Source of the DNA: Bacteroidales bacterium
GTDB lineage: Bacteria; Bacteroidota; Bacteroidia; Bacteroidales; WCHB1-69
Assembly: GCA_017551725.1 (NCBI GenBank)
Contig: JAFZKY010000052.1
Location: 1-64,000, forward strand
Direction of reading: 5' to 3'
DNA: 64,000 bases
Shown: in pieces, positions 27,132 to 36,068 of the stretch
Layout: the number at the start of each line of letters is the position of its first letter
Position numbering within the stretch: the first letter of the stretch is position 1
Position numbers and translations under genes: made by a program
The notes under the pieces: generated by a model
Databases searched by the model: none
What the model saw: only the letters and a program-made list of their open reading frames with translations
Told to the model about the DNA's origin: nothing

Positions 27132-28205
27132 TTAAATGATTAGCATTGCATCTCCGTAGGTGAGGAAACGGTATTTCTCCGCCACAGCCTCTTTATAGGC
27201 TTTCATCACGAACTCGTAGCCACCGAAAGCGGCCACCATCATCAGCATCGAGCTTTGGGAGGCGTGGAAATTGGTAACCATGGCGTTGCCCACCATGAAA
27301 CGGTAGGGAGGATAGATGAACTTGTTGGTCCAGGTGTCCACCTTGCCGTTCATCTCGGTGGTCTTTACGTGGCCGTTGGCATATACGGACGACTCCAGCG
27401 CTTTCATAGTCGTGGTGCCCACCACCACAATGCGATGGCCCTCGTCTTTGGCCTTGTTGATTTCATCGGCCACAGAGGCCTTGATGATCATGCGCTCGGA
27501 GTCGGCCTTGTGTTTGGAGAGATCCTCCACATCGATGTCGTTGAAGTTGCTGAGTCCGGCGTGCAGGGTGATATAGGTGCGCTCGATGCCCTTGAGTTCC
27601 ATCTGTTTCAGCAGGATACGGCTGAAGTGGAAGCCGGCGGCGGGAGCCACCACGGCACCCTCTTCCGTGGCGTAAAGCGTCTGATAGTCGAATTCATCCT
27701 CCGGCGCGATTTCGCGAAGCCTCTGGATGTCGTCGGGCAGCGGGGTGGTGCCTATTTCCATCAGTTTCTTCTTGAAGGCGTCGTGGTCGCCGTCGAACAG
27801 GAATCGCAACGTGCGCCCACGGGAGGTGGTGTTGTCGATGACCTCGGCCACCAGACTGTCGTCTTCGCAGAAACAGAGCTTGTTGCCGATGCGGATCTTG
27901 CGTGCTGGGTCCACCAACACGTCCCACAAACGACTCTCCTCGTCCAACTCACGAAGAAGGAATACACGGATACTGGCACGGGTCTGCTCCTTCTCGCCAT
28001 ACAGCAAGGCGGGGAAAACACGCGTGTTGTTCATCACGAAAAGGTCACCCTCGTCAAAATAGTCCAGGATATCTTTGAACAGTCGATGTTCGATTGTTTT
28101 CGTTTTGCGGTCCAATACCATCAGGCGAGCCTCGTCACGCTCCTCGGTCGGGTGCAGGGCTATCAATTCCTGAGGCAGATAATACTTAAATTCGGATAAT
28201 TTCAT
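27132..28205 (-). CDS. queA: S-adenosylmethionine:tRNA ribosyltransferase-isomerase
   Basis: This enzyme transfers and isomerises the ribosyl group of SAM onto 7-aminomethyl-7-deazaguanine in tRNA to form epoxyqueuosine. It has 357 residues. Family motifs are MKLSEFKYYLPQELIALHP at the N terminus, VMNNTRVFPALLYG, the central TLYATEEGAVVAPAAGFHFS, and MVTNFHASQSSMLMMVAAF near the end. The start at 28205 is chosen because MKLSEF is the conserved QueA beginning and a TAnnTTTG element lies 18 bases upstream; a start seven codons further up would overlap the expected transcription start. Co-operonic with purM. Confidence 0.96.
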   Translation of the reverse strand: MKLSEFKYYLPQELIALHPTEERDEARLMVLDRKTKTIEHRLFKDILDYFDEGDLFVMNNTRVFPALLYGEKEQTRASIRVFLLRELDEESRLWDVLVDPARKIRIGNKLCFCEDDSLVAEVIDNTTSRGRTLRFLFDGDHDAFKKKLMEIGTTPLPDDIQRLREIAPEDEFDYQTLYATEEGAVVAPAAGFHFSRILLKQMELKGIERTYITLHAGLSNFNDIDVEDLSKHKADSERMIIKASVADEINKAKDEGHRIVVVGTTTMKALESSVYANGHVKTTEMNGKVDTWTNKFIYPPYRFMVGNAMVTNFHASQSSMLMMVAAFGGYEFVMKAYKEAVAEKYRFLTYGDAMLII

Positions 28206-28223
28206 TGTAAAAAATTTGGCCTG

Positions 28224-28231
28224 CAAAGATA
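28224..28231 (-). promoter_or_regulatory. -7 promoter element of queA-purM
   Basis: Minus-strand TATCTTTG, 18 bases before the chosen queA ATG. It favours that start over one at 28226. Confidence 0.65.
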
Positions 28232-28330
28232 CAACAAAATTCCCCTTTTGTCAAGTGCTTTTTTAATAAAGTATAAATAATAAAAGATTAGAGGGTGTGA
28301 AGCAGATAAAGTGTTTGAAAATCAGCGTTT

Positions 28331-29197
28331 TCAGTCTCTTCTTATTGGGCGGTGGTTCAGGAAGCGGTTCTCGTGGCTGATGTTCTTCACCCGTTCCAAG
28401 GTCTGCGGAGTGAAGAAGGATTCGGCCACTTTTTCCTCCATGTAGTCAATGGCCAGGTCGTTGGGGTGCGACAGATCTTTGGCGTAGAAACGATAGTCGC
28501 GGAGGTCGTCCATCAGAAACTCGTAAGCGGGAAAATAGAAGGTGTTCTCGTTGTCCACCAATTTTTCTTCAGCCAGCAGCAACACCGCCTTGCTCAGCGT
28601 GTTCTCGTGCATGCCGTCGCCCGCGTGACGCACGGGACTGACGGTGAAGATGACCTTCATGTCGGGCCGCACCTCCCGAATCAACACCAGCGTTTCGTTC
28701 CACTGCGACACGATTTTCTTGACATCCAGGCGGATGCGCTCAAAATGGTAGTTGGGGATTTTGTGGCAGTTGGAGACAATCAAGTCGCGGGGGATGAACT
28801 TGTAGCAGAAGGCCGTGCCGAAGGTGACGAACAGGTAATCCGTATGATGGAAAAATTCAGAGGCCTTTTGCAACTGCTCGTCAATGTTCTGCTCAAAAAC
28901 CTGAAAGTTGTCGCGGGAGAAACGACCGTGATGGGCAAAACTCACCCAGGTGTCGCGCAACTTGTAGAAATAGCGGTCTTTGTCGAAAGATTCCGGGTGC
29001 ATGAGCAGCCGGATAGCGCGGTCGATGGAAACGGGGTTGAACAGCACGCCGAAAGGATTGGAGCAGACATCAAAACGATGACGGCCAAAATAGTTGCCCA
29101 TATTGTCGGAAAAACAGGAGCCAAGGAGCATGATGCTGTCCTCGTAGCCTATGTTGAACGGGTATTGCGGGGCGGGTATGTTGGTGCGGAATTGCAT
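28331..29197 (-). CDS. GSCFA domain protein
   Basis: This 288-residue protein belongs to the GSCFA family, named after its motif; here it reads MLLGSCFSDNMGNYFGRHRF (about 23-42). The family is distantly related to SGNH/GDSL esterases, and the second conserved block VTFGTAFCYKF and IFTVSPVRHAGDGMHEN fit that fold. No signal peptide or membrane span is seen. Function is not established; acyl-ester hydrolysis is inferred from the fold. It starts 7 bases after the uvrD/pcrA stop and so is probably the second gene of that operon. Confidence 0.88.
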   Translation of the reverse strand: MQFRTNIPAPQYPFNIGYEDSIMLLGSCFSDNMGNYFGRHRFDVCSNPFGVLFNPVSIDRAIRLLMHPESFDKDRYFYKLRDTWVSFAHHGRFSRDNFQVFEQNIDEQLQKASEFFHHTDYLFVTFGTAFCYKFIPRDLIVSNCHKIPNYHFERIRLDVKKIVSQWNETLVLIREVRPDMKVIFTVSPVRHAGDGMHENTLSKAVLLLAEEKLVDNENTFYFPAYEFLMDDLRDYRFYAKDLSHPNDLAIDYMEEKVAESFFTPQTLERVKNISHENRFLNHRPIRRD

Positions 29198-29204
29198 ATT
29201 CTTT

Positions 29205-31559
29205 TTATTTGGGTATTAATAACTTAGCGAATTTTAAGAGGAGGGTTTTCGTACCTACGGTGTCAAAATTTACAATGGCCTTGGTGTCGGGTGCGCTGCC
29301 TTCCACCGACTGCACGTTCCCGAAGCCGAATTTGAAGTGATACACCCGCACGCCGGGCTTTATCTGGTCGATGGAGGCGGGGTCGCCCACCATGTCCAGT
29401 TGCACCTCGCTCTTGGTCTTGACCTGCGGTTTGCTGGCGGCGGGCCGTCCTGACGGATAGCTGGACCCGGTAACAGTGCGCGGCTTCGAGGTCTCGTAGC
29501 GTCGGACGAACCAATCGTTGTCGCTGGAACGGGCAAACGCGCCCTTGCCTTCGGAGGCTTTCTTCGTGATGTTGAGGTACTTGACGGGTATCTCCTCCAG
29601 AAAACGGCTATCCTCGCAAAACTGCAGCGAGCCGAAACGGTAGCGCGTCTGCGCAGAGGTCAACGTCACCTGCTTCCGCGCACGGGTGAGGGCCACGTAA
29701 AAGAGCCGGCGCTCCTCCTCCATCTCCATGCGTGAATTGGCGCACTGGGATGACGGGAACAGATTTTCCTCCAAGCCGGTAATGAACACATAGTCGAATT
29801 CCAACCCTTTGGCCGAGTGGATGGTCATCATTTTCACGCAGTCTTCCTCTTCGGTTTTGTTCTCGTCTTCGTCGCTTAGCAAGGCGATGGATTCCATAAA
29901 TTGGTCCAAGGAGGGGAAATATTCTTCGATGATTTCGCCGGTGCTTTCGTTAAAACTACTCTCAGGTTCCTTTTCGGTGAAACTTTTGATGGCATCTAAG
30001 AGTTCCTCCACATGGTCCACACGCTCTTTTTCATCGGTGTTTTCCTTGAGGGTTTTGGCGATGCCGGTTTGTATGACGATATGCTTGCCCAGTTCGTAGG
30101 CGTCGTTTTTCTTCAGTTGGGCGGAGAAACCGCGAATCATGTCGGCAAACTCCACCAGCCGGTTGACAGTGGCGCCGTTGATGCCGGTGGGATAGGCTTG
30201 CGGCTGGCACACCACGTCCCAGAGGCGCACGTTGTTCTCATTGGCGGCTGCGGCGATGCGCGACACGGTGGTGTCGCCGATACCGCGCATGGGATAGTTG
30301 ATGACACGGCGCAGCGACTCCTCGTCGTAGTGGTTGATTACTAGCCGGAAATAGGCCAGCACATCCTTGATTTCCTTGCGTTTGTAGAATGAAAGCCCGC
30401 CGTAAATCTTGTAGGGAATGTGCCGTTTGACCATAGCCTCCTCCAATGTACGCGACTGAATATTAGTACGATAGAGGATGGCAAACTGACTGGGTCGGGC
30501 GTGTTCGTTCATGCGGGTTTCGAAAATGGCGTTGGCCACGGCTGAGGCCTCGTCGGTGTCGCTGCCCGCCCGGAACACATTGATTTTCGAACCCTCTTCG
30601 TTCTCGGTCCAGACGTCTTTCTGCATCTGGTCCTTGTTGTTCTTGATGACGGCGTTGGCCGCGTTGACGATGTTTTGCGTGGAGCGGTAGTTGCGTTCCA
30701 GCTTGTAGATGGTGGCGGCCGGATAGTCGCGACGGAAATTGAGGATGTTCTGGATGTCGGCACCCCGAAAGCCGTAGATGCTCTGCGCATCGTCGCCCAC
30801 CACGCAGATGTTCTGATTCAACGCTGACAACTTTTTGATAATCAAATACTGAGCAAAGTTGGTATCTTGGTACTCATCCACCAAAATGTAGCTGAAACGG
30901 TTCTGGTATTTATACAGCATGTCGGGGAAGTCGCGCAGCAGGACGTTCATGTAGTAGAGGAGGTCGTCGAAGTCCATGGCGTCGGCGTTCTTGAGCCGTT
31001 TGTTGTAGCGGTCGAATATCTGGTGGATCAGAGGTTTGCCGGCGGCGGCATCGGCCTGGGTAATCTCGTTGTTGTCGGCATATTCTTGAGCCGAAAGCAA
31101 ACTGGACTTGGCGGCGGAGATGCGGTTGAGCACGTAGTTGGGCGCGTAGATTTTCGGGTCCAGGTTCAGATCTTTCACAATGCTCTTAATCAAGGATTTG
31201 GAGTCTTCCTGATCATATACGGTGAGGTTGTGCGTGTAGCCCAATTTCTCGCCTTCCACGCGGAGGATGCGGTAGAAAACGGAGTGGAAAGTGCCCATAG
31301 TGACGGCCTTGGCCACCTCGCCGCCCACGAGGGATACAATACGGGCGCGCATCTCGGCGGCGGCCTTGTTGGTGAAGGTCAGCGCCAGGATACGGTAGGG
31401 GTTCACCCCGCACGACAACATGTAGGCAATGCGGTAGGTCAGCACCCGCGTCTTCCCCGACCCGGCACCCGCCAAAACCATGATGGGCCCGTCCACCTGC
31501 TTCACGGCAAGTTGCTGCTGTTCGTTCAATTGCGATAGTATGATTTCCTGCTGTGTCAT
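29205..31559 (-). CDS. uvrD: UvrD/PcrA-family ATP-dependent DNA helicase
   Basis: This 784-residue superfamily 1A 3'-5' helicase acts in nucleotide excision repair and replication restart. Motifs in order: Q-motif LNEQQQLAVKQVDGP, Walker A VLAGAGSGKTRVL, Ia ALTFTNKAAAEMR, Walker B VDEYQDTN, motif III VVGDDAQSIYGFRGAD, IV LERNYRST, V TIHSAKGLEFDYVFITGL, and VI ERRLFYVALTRAR. The C terminus has the PcrA-type Tudor-like segment (GVRVYHFKFGFGNVQSVEG). The ATG at 31559 is preferred over one seven codons upstream because the TAnnTTTG element at 31578-31585 overlaps the upstream codons. Operon with the GSCFA gene. Confidence 0.95.
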   Translation of the reverse strand: MTQQEIILSQLNEQQQLAVKQVDGPIMVLAGAGSGKTRVLTYRIAYMLSCGVNPYRILALTFTNKAAAEMRARIVSLVGGEVAKAVTMGTFHSVFYRILRVEGEKLGYTHNLTVYDQEDSKSLIKSIVKDLNLDPKIYAPNYVLNRISAAKSSLLSAQEYADNNEITQADAAAGKPLIHQIFDRYNKRLKNADAMDFDDLLYYMNVLLRDFPDMLYKYQNRFSYILVDEYQDTNFAQYLIIKKLSALNQNICVVGDDAQSIYGFRGADIQNILNFRRDYPAATIYKLERNYRSTQNIVNAANAVIKNNKDQMQKDVWTENEEGSKINVFRAGSDTDEASAVANAIFETRMNEHARPSQFAILYRTNIQSRTLEEAMVKRHIPYKIYGGLSFYKRKEIKDVLAYFRLVINHYDEESLRRVINYPMRGIGDTTVSRIAAAANENNVRLWDVVCQPQAYPTGINGATVNRLVEFADMIRGFSAQLKKNDAYELGKHIVIQTGIAKTLKENTDEKERVDHVEELLDAIKSFTEKEPESSFNESTGEIIEEYFPSLDQFMESIALLSDEDENKTEEEDCVKMMTIHSAKGLEFDYVFITGLEENLFPSSQCANSRMEMEEERRLFYVALTRARKQVTLTSAQTRYRFGSLQFCEDSRFLEEIPVKYLNITKKASEGKGAFARSSDNDWFVRRYETSKPRTVTGSSYPSGRPAASKPQVKTKSEVQLDMVGDPASIDQIKPGVRVYHFKFGFGNVQSVEGSAPDTKAIVNFDTVGTKTLLLKFAKLLIPK

Positions 31560-31577
31560 GGGTTGGATTTTGGGCTG

Positions 31578-31585
31578 CAAAAGTA
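31578..31585 (-). promoter_or_regulatory. -7 promoter element of uvrD-GSCFA; decides the start codon
   Basis: Minus-strand TACTTTTG. The transcript would begin around 31572, which excludes the upstream ATG at 31580 and supports the start at 31559. Confidence 0.6.
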
Positions 31586-31664
31586 CTATTTTTATAAGTG
31601 TATTCGGTTAATAATATGTTAATATTTTTTTGATGATATTTTATTTTGATATGAGATAAATAAT

Positions 31665-31672
31665 TATTTTTG
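31665..31672 (+). promoter_or_regulatory. -7 promoter element of the candidate small RNA
   Basis: TATTTTTG matches TAnnTTTG, with a TTTG at 31645-31648 as a possible -33 element. No ORF starts nearby; the structured segment at 31678-31789 follows. Confidence 0.5.
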
Positions 31673-31677
31673 CCGGC

Positions 31678-31789
31678 GTGCCGTTATCCGCAGGCAGTCG
31701 GTAAGTCCCACCTACAACAACCGATAACGCACACGTCCCATCTTTATTTGGCAATTACTCATTATTAAAATCCGGCTGCCTGCTTTTTT
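31678..31789 (+). ncRNA. Candidate structured small RNA upstream of aspS
   Basis: About 112 bases lie between a TAnnTTTG promoter and a T-run. A 12-bp helix (31690-31701 with 31772-31783, one G-U) closes the element and is followed by six T, giving a terminator-like end. An alternative 5' fold exists: CGTTATC (31682-31688) can pair with GATAACG (31723-31729). aspS has its own TAnnTTTG element downstream at 31805, so this looks like a separate transcript rather than an aspS leader. No coding frame is supported. Identity is unknown; a 6S-like RNA is one option because of the long closing stem with an open middle, but I cannot confirm it. Confidence 0.45.
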
Positions 31790-31804
31790 ACCAAATTAAA
31801 ATAG

Positions 31805-31812
31805 TATCTTTG
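31805..31812 (+). promoter_or_regulatory. -7 promoter element of the aspS operon
   Basis: TATCTTTG lies 24 bases before the aspS ATG at 31837. It makes the in-frame ATG at 31810 impossible as the start. Confidence 0.7.
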
Positions 31813-31836
31813 CACGCTCTAAAAAATTACAAAACA

Positions 31837-33597
31837 ATGTTAAGAACACATACTTGCGGCGAACTGACTATCGCCAACATACAGCAGGAAGTCACCCTTT
31901 GCGGATGGATACAGAAAGTGCGCCATCTGGGTGGCATGATTTTCATCGATTTGCGCGACCGCTACGGCATCACCCAATTGGCATTCAACCACGAGACGAA
32001 CCCCGACCTCTGCGAAAAAGTGGAGAAGATGGGTCGCGAATGGGTGATCCGCATCACCGGCACCGTCATCGAACGATATAGCAAAAACAAGAACATCCCC
32101 ACCGGCGACATTGAAATCGACGTGCGGGAGGTGGAGGTGCTGAACGAATCGGCGGTACCTCCCTTCACCATTGAGGATGTGTCCGACGGCGGCGACGAGC
32201 TCCGCATGAAATACCGTTATCTGGACATCCGCCGCAATCCGGTGAAAAACAACCTGATATTCCGTCATCGGCTGGGACTGGAAATCCGCAAGTATTTGAG
32301 TGAACATGGTTTCCTTGAAATTGAGACGCCGTTCCTCGTGAACAGCACCCCCGAAGGAGCCCGTGATTTCCTCGTGCCCTCGCGCATGAACCAGGGTGAG
32401 TTCTACGCTTTGCCGCAGTCGCCGCAGACGCTCAAGCAGCTGCTGATGATCTCCGGCATGGACCGCTATTTCCAGATTGTGCGCTGTTTCCGCGATGAGG
32501 ACCTCCGCGCCGACCGCCAGCCTGAGTTCACCCAAATCGACTGCGAGATGTCTTTCATCGAACAGGAAGACATTCTCAACATCTTTGAGGGTTTGGTGGG
32601 CCATATCTTCAAGACTTTCAAACAGATGGAAATCGGTCCTATTGAGCGCATCACCTGGGCCGATGCCATGAAATATTACGGTTCCGACAAGCCCGATGCC
32701 CGTTTCGGGATGCGCTTCGTGGAGCTCAACGACCTGCTCCAGCACCGCGACTTCAAGGTGTTCAACGAGGCCGAGTTGGTGGTGGGCATCAAGGCCGACG
32801 GCTGCGGCAACTATTCCCGCAAGCAGCTGGACGGTCTGGTGGAGTTTGTGAAGAACCCGCACGTGGGTGCCGGCGGCCTGGTGTATGTGCTCTGCAACGC
32901 CGACGGCACATTCAAGTCTTCCGTGGACAAGTTCTACACGCAGGATGACCTGAAAGCCGTGGCCGAACGTTTCGAGGCCAAGCCCGGCGACCTGCTGCTC
33001 ATCATGTCCGGCAAGGCCATGAAGACGCGCCAGCAGCTCTGCGCCCTCCGTCTGGAGATGGGCAACCGGCTGGGACTGCGCAAGGCCGGCGAGTATAAGA
33101 TCCTCTGGGTGATTGACTTCCCCTTGCTGGAATGGGACGAGGAAACGCAACGCTTCTATGCCATGCACCATCCTTTCACCGCGCCGAAGCCCGAGCACGA
33201 GGCCATGCTGGAGAGCAACCCCGGCGCGGTCAACGCCAATGCTTACGACTTGGTTATCAACGGTTCCGAGATTGGCGGCGGCTCCATCCGTATCCACAAT
33301 CCCGAGTTGCAGAAGCGGATGTTCAAGGCGCTCAACTTCACGGACGAGCAGGCGCAGAGCCAGTTCGGCTTCCTGATTGATGCCTTCAAGTACGGTGCAC
33401 CGCCTCATGGTGGCATCGCCTTCGGCTTCGACCGCCTCTGCGCCGTGCTGTCGGATTGCGACTCCATCCGCGACTTCATCGCCTTCCCGAAGAACAACGC
33501 CGGACGCGACACCATGCTGCCCGCGCCCACGCCCATCAATCCGGCCCAATTAGACGAACTGAACATTGCCATTAAAAACCCCGACAATGCAAAATAA
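31837..33597 (+). CDS. aspS: Aspartyl-tRNA synthetase
   Basis: This 586-residue class IIb synthetase charges tRNA-Asp. It has the N-terminal OB-fold anticodon-binding domain ([42 protein letters not shown]), class II motif 1 ([20 protein letters not shown]), motif 2 ([20 protein letters not shown]), the bacterial GAD insertion domain (about 285-420), and motif 3 ([14 protein letters not shown]). The length is that of the bacterial type. The start at 31837 is fixed by the promoter at 31805-31812. The stop overlaps the start of the Wzz-like gene by 11 bases, so aspS leads an operon with two polysaccharide genes. The cognate tRNA-Asp gene is at 9597-9674. Confidence 0.97.
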   Translation: MLRTHTCGELTIANIQQEVTLCGWIQKVRHLGGMIFIDLRDRYGITQLAFNHETNPDLCEKVEKMGREWVIRITGTVIERYSKNKNIPTGDIEIDVREVEVLNESAVPPFTIEDVSDGGDELRMKYRYLDIRRNPVKNNLIFRHRLGLEIRKYLSEHGFLEIETPFLVNSTPEGARDFLVPSRMNQGEFYALPQSPQTLKQLLMISGMDRYFQIVRCFRDEDLRADRQPEFTQIDCEMSFIEQEDILNIFEGLVGHIFKTFKQMEIGPIERITWADAMKYYGSDKPDARFGMRFVELNDLLQHRDFKVFNEAELVVGIKADGCGNYSRKQLDGLVEFVKNPHVGAGGLVYVLCNADGTFKSSVDKFYTQDDLKAVAERFEAKPGDLLLIMSGKAMKTRQQLCALRLEMGNRLGLRKAGEYKILWVIDFPLLEWDEETQRFYAMHHPFTAPKPEHEAMLESNPGAVNANAYDLVINGSEIGGGSIRIHNPELQKRMFKALNFTDEQAQSQFGFLIDAFKYGAPPHGGIAFGFDRLCAVLSDCDSIRDFIAFPKNNAGRDTMLPAPTPINPAQLDELNIAIKNPDNAK

Positions 33598-34615
33598 CAA
33601 CACCTATAATTCATTCAGCCTGGTGCAGTTTCTCTGGAAATGGCGCAAATGGCTGCTGATAATCTGCGCCATCGCCTTTGTGCTTTCTGCCGCGTGCTCG
33701 TTTTTGATCAAGCCCAAGTTCAAATCCACGGCCACCATCTACGCGCCGCGCACCAACTCCACCGCCAAAATCCTGCTCAACGAGCAGAACTACAACGAGC
33801 GGTTGGACATCAAGGCGTATGCCATTGAGGCAGAGACCGAGCAGATGATGCAGCTGCTGGATGCCCAGGAGATCAAAGACTCGCTGATTGCCAAGTACAA
33901 CCTGGCCGAAGCCTACGGCATCGATACCAAGGCCAAGGGCTGGAAAACCCGCCTGAACAAGACGTTGATGGGTAATATGACCATCAAACGCACGGACTAC
34001 GGGGCCATCGACATCTCCGTGGCCGACTGGGATGCGCAGCGGGCCTGCGACATGACGATGGATATCCTGCGCTATATCGACACGCTCAAAAACCGTGTCG
34101 AGCGCGAGCGTTCCCTGGCTGCCTATCGCATTCTCCAACACCAGGTGGACTCGGTGGACGGTGAGATCCAGCGTTGCGAGGACTCCCTGCGCGTGTGCAT
34201 GGAAAACGGCGTTTTCGACTTTGAATACCAGTCGGAGCGACTGATGCAGCAATACGCCATCGCCGTGGCCCAGGGCAATACCGCCGCCCTCAACCGTCTG
34301 AAAGCCGAACAGGAAAAGTTGGCCGAATGGGGTCCCAAGGTGGTGATCCTGCGCGAGTTGATTGAGAATTTCAGCAAGTACCAGTCCATGTGCCGCCAGA
34401 AAATGATGGATGCCCGCGTGGACATGGAGAACGAGATACCCGTCAAGTTTGTCGTCAACAGCCCGCAAGTGGCCGACAAGAAATTCTATCCCAAACGTTC
34501 TCTTGTGGTGCTGGTATCCACGTTCTGTGTCCTCATCATCTCGGTGTTTGTCTTATTAATGATTGAAAAAATTGAAGAGAAACCCACTGTCAGGACTGAG
34601 GAATCTGCTGAATAG
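33587..34615 (+). CDS. Wzz-like polysaccharide chain-length regulator
   Basis: This 342-residue inner-membrane protein has two membrane segments, one near the N terminus (about 20-40, [20 protein letters not shown]) and one near the C terminus (about 305-327, [20 protein letters not shown]). Between them is a large periplasmic helical region. This is the polysaccharide co-polymerase (Wzz/PCP) layout that sets glycan chain length. The PxxP-type proline motif before the second span is weak ([14 protein letters not shown]). The ATG at 33587 overlaps the aspS stop by 11 bases, and the gene overlaps the following ligase gene by 53 bases, showing tight coupling. It has no tyrosine-kinase domain. 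Confidence 0.82.
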   Translation: MQNNNTYNSFSLVQFLWKWRKWLLIICAIAFVLSAACSFLIKPKFKSTATIYAPRTNSTAKILLNEQNYNERLDIKAYAIEAETEQMMQLLDAQEIKDSLIAKYNLAEAYGIDTKAKGWKTRLNKTLMGNMTIKRTDYGAIDISVADWDAQRACDMTMDILRYIDTLKNRVERERSLAAYRILQHQVDSVDGEIQRCEDSLRVCMENGVFDFEYQSERLMQQYAIAVAQGNTAALNRLKAEQEKLAEWGPKVVILRELIENFSKYQSMCRQKMMDARVDMENEIPVKFVVNSPQVADKKFYPKRSLVVLVSTFCVLIISVFVLLMIEKIEEKPTVRTEESAE

Positions 34616-36068
34616 ACTGGGACGCGAAAAGGCTGTCTTTCTGGGCATTACCTTTTTGTTGTTGGCTGTCAACTGCCTGGCCATCTATAAGGAGAAACCG
34701 ATTGTGCCGCTCCTTACGGGTGCGCTGGTGCTGGTGTATCTGTTGATATTCCACGTGGATTGGACCATGTACCTGATGGCTTTGTCCACACCGTTTTCCG
34801 TCATCATGGACATCCAAGACAAACATCTGGGTCTTTCGTTGCCGTCGGAGGCGTTCATGATTTCCCTGACGTTTATCTTTTTCTGCCGCATTTTATATGA
34901 TTGGTATTTAGACAGGAAACTGCTTACTCATCCCATCTCCATTGCCCTTTATGTGTATTTGGTATGGATGTTCCTCACCTGCATCACCAGCGAGATTCCG
35001 ATGGTGTCGTTCAAGTTTTGGGCTTCCAAATTATGGTTCACCACGTCTTGTTATTGGATGCTGATACAGCTGATGAAGGATGACATGCGGAATGCGGTGC
35101 GCTATTTCAACTGCTATGCGATAGGTTTGGCCTGCGTGGTGCTCATCACCACGTACAAGCATGCGCTGAGCGGCTTTGACGACCGTTATGCGCACTGGGT
35201 GATGAGTCCGTTCTACAACGACCATACGGCTTACGGTGCGGTGTTGGCTTTTTTCTTGCCCATCACGGCGTGCTGTTTCTTTCTGCCGAATAACAATCTG
35301 TGGCAGAAACTATTCTATGCGGGCTTGACGGCGCTTTTCTTTCTCGGCTTCTATCTATCGTTCAGCCGCGCCGCCTGGATCAGCCTCGTCATCGCGATTG
35401 GCGTTTGGGTTGTGTTGAAACTGAAGATAAAACTCTCGTGGCTGATTGTAGGCGTGGCCATCTTGGGAGGTGCGTTCTATTTTTATGCGGATGACATTCT
35501 GTATAAAATGAGCCGTAACAGTCAGGATTCGTCGGGAAAACTGGTGGAGCAGCTGCAGTCGGTGTCGAACATCACCACCGACGCTTCCAATGTGGAGCGT
35601 TTGAACCGCTGGAACGCCGCCTTTTCTATGATAAAGGAGCGTCCGCTGGTAGGGTGGGGGCCGGGCACTTACCAGTTTGAATACGCCCCGTACCAGAAAA
35701 GCCAGTTCAAGACCATTATCACCACGGATTTCGGGGATGGCGGCAATGCGCACAGCGAGTACATCGGGCCCTGCACGGAATCGGGATTTCCGGGTCTGTT
35801 GACGGTTCTTGCCTTGGTGTTCGTGAGCCTTTTCACGGGCATCCGCACCTACAACCGCACGGGTGACCAAACCGAAAAGTTGCTGGCCTTGATGATGACG
35901 CTGGCCCTCATCACCTATTTTGTACACGGCACCCTGAATAACTTCCTGGATACCGACAAGCTGTCGCTGCCCTTCTGGGGTGCGTTTGCCGTCATCATGC
36001 TGTTGAATGTAAAAATGCGGGAACGGGTTAGTTCAGGCTCACCCTCGGATCCAGCCACCCGTAGATAA
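34563..36068 (+). CDS. O-antigen ligase/polymerase family membrane protein (WaaL/Wzy-like)
   Basis: This 501-residue polytopic inner-membrane protein has about ten to twelve hydrophobic segments and the Wzy_C-type block: a large periplasmic loop near the end with GWGPGTYQFEYAPYQ and the conserved His in GGNAHSEYIGPCTESGFPG. The family joins or polymerises lipid-linked glycans. The reading frame has no ATG before the first span, so a TTG (34563 or 34572) inside the end of the Wzz-like gene is the likely start. The Wzz-like neighbour supports a glycan role. Its last 41 bases overlap the 3' end of the opposite-strand permease gene. Confidence 0.85.
   Translation: MKKLKRNPLSGLRNLLNRLGREKAVFLGITFLLLAVNCLAIYKEKPIVPLLTGALVLVYLLIFHVDWTMYLMALSTPFSVIMDIQDKHLGLSLPSEAFMISLTFIFFCRILYDWYLDRKLLTHPISIALYVYLVWMFLTCITSEIPMVSFKFWASKLWFTTSCYWMLIQLMKDDMRNAVRYFNCYAIGLACVVLITTYKHALSGFDDRYAHWVMSPFYNDHTAYGAVLAFFLPITACCFFLPNNNLWQKLFYAGLTALFFLGFYLSFSRAAWISLVIAIGVWVVLKLKIKLSWLIVGVAILGGAFYFYADDILYKMSRNSQDSSGKLVEQLQSVSNITTDASNVERLNRWNAAFSMIKERPLVGWGPGTYQFEYAPYQKSQFKTIITTDFGDGGNAHSEYIGPCTESGFPGLLTVLALVFVSLFTGIRTYNRTGDQTEKLLALMMTLALITYFVHGTLNNFLDTDKLSLPFWGAFAVIMLLNVKMRERVSSGSPSDPATRR

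Noticed and set aside
31840..33549. Long open frame antisense to aspS (569 codons, minus strand)
   Set aside because: It mirrors the high-GC third-position pattern of aspS, has no promoter and no recognisable protein features, while aspS is certain.
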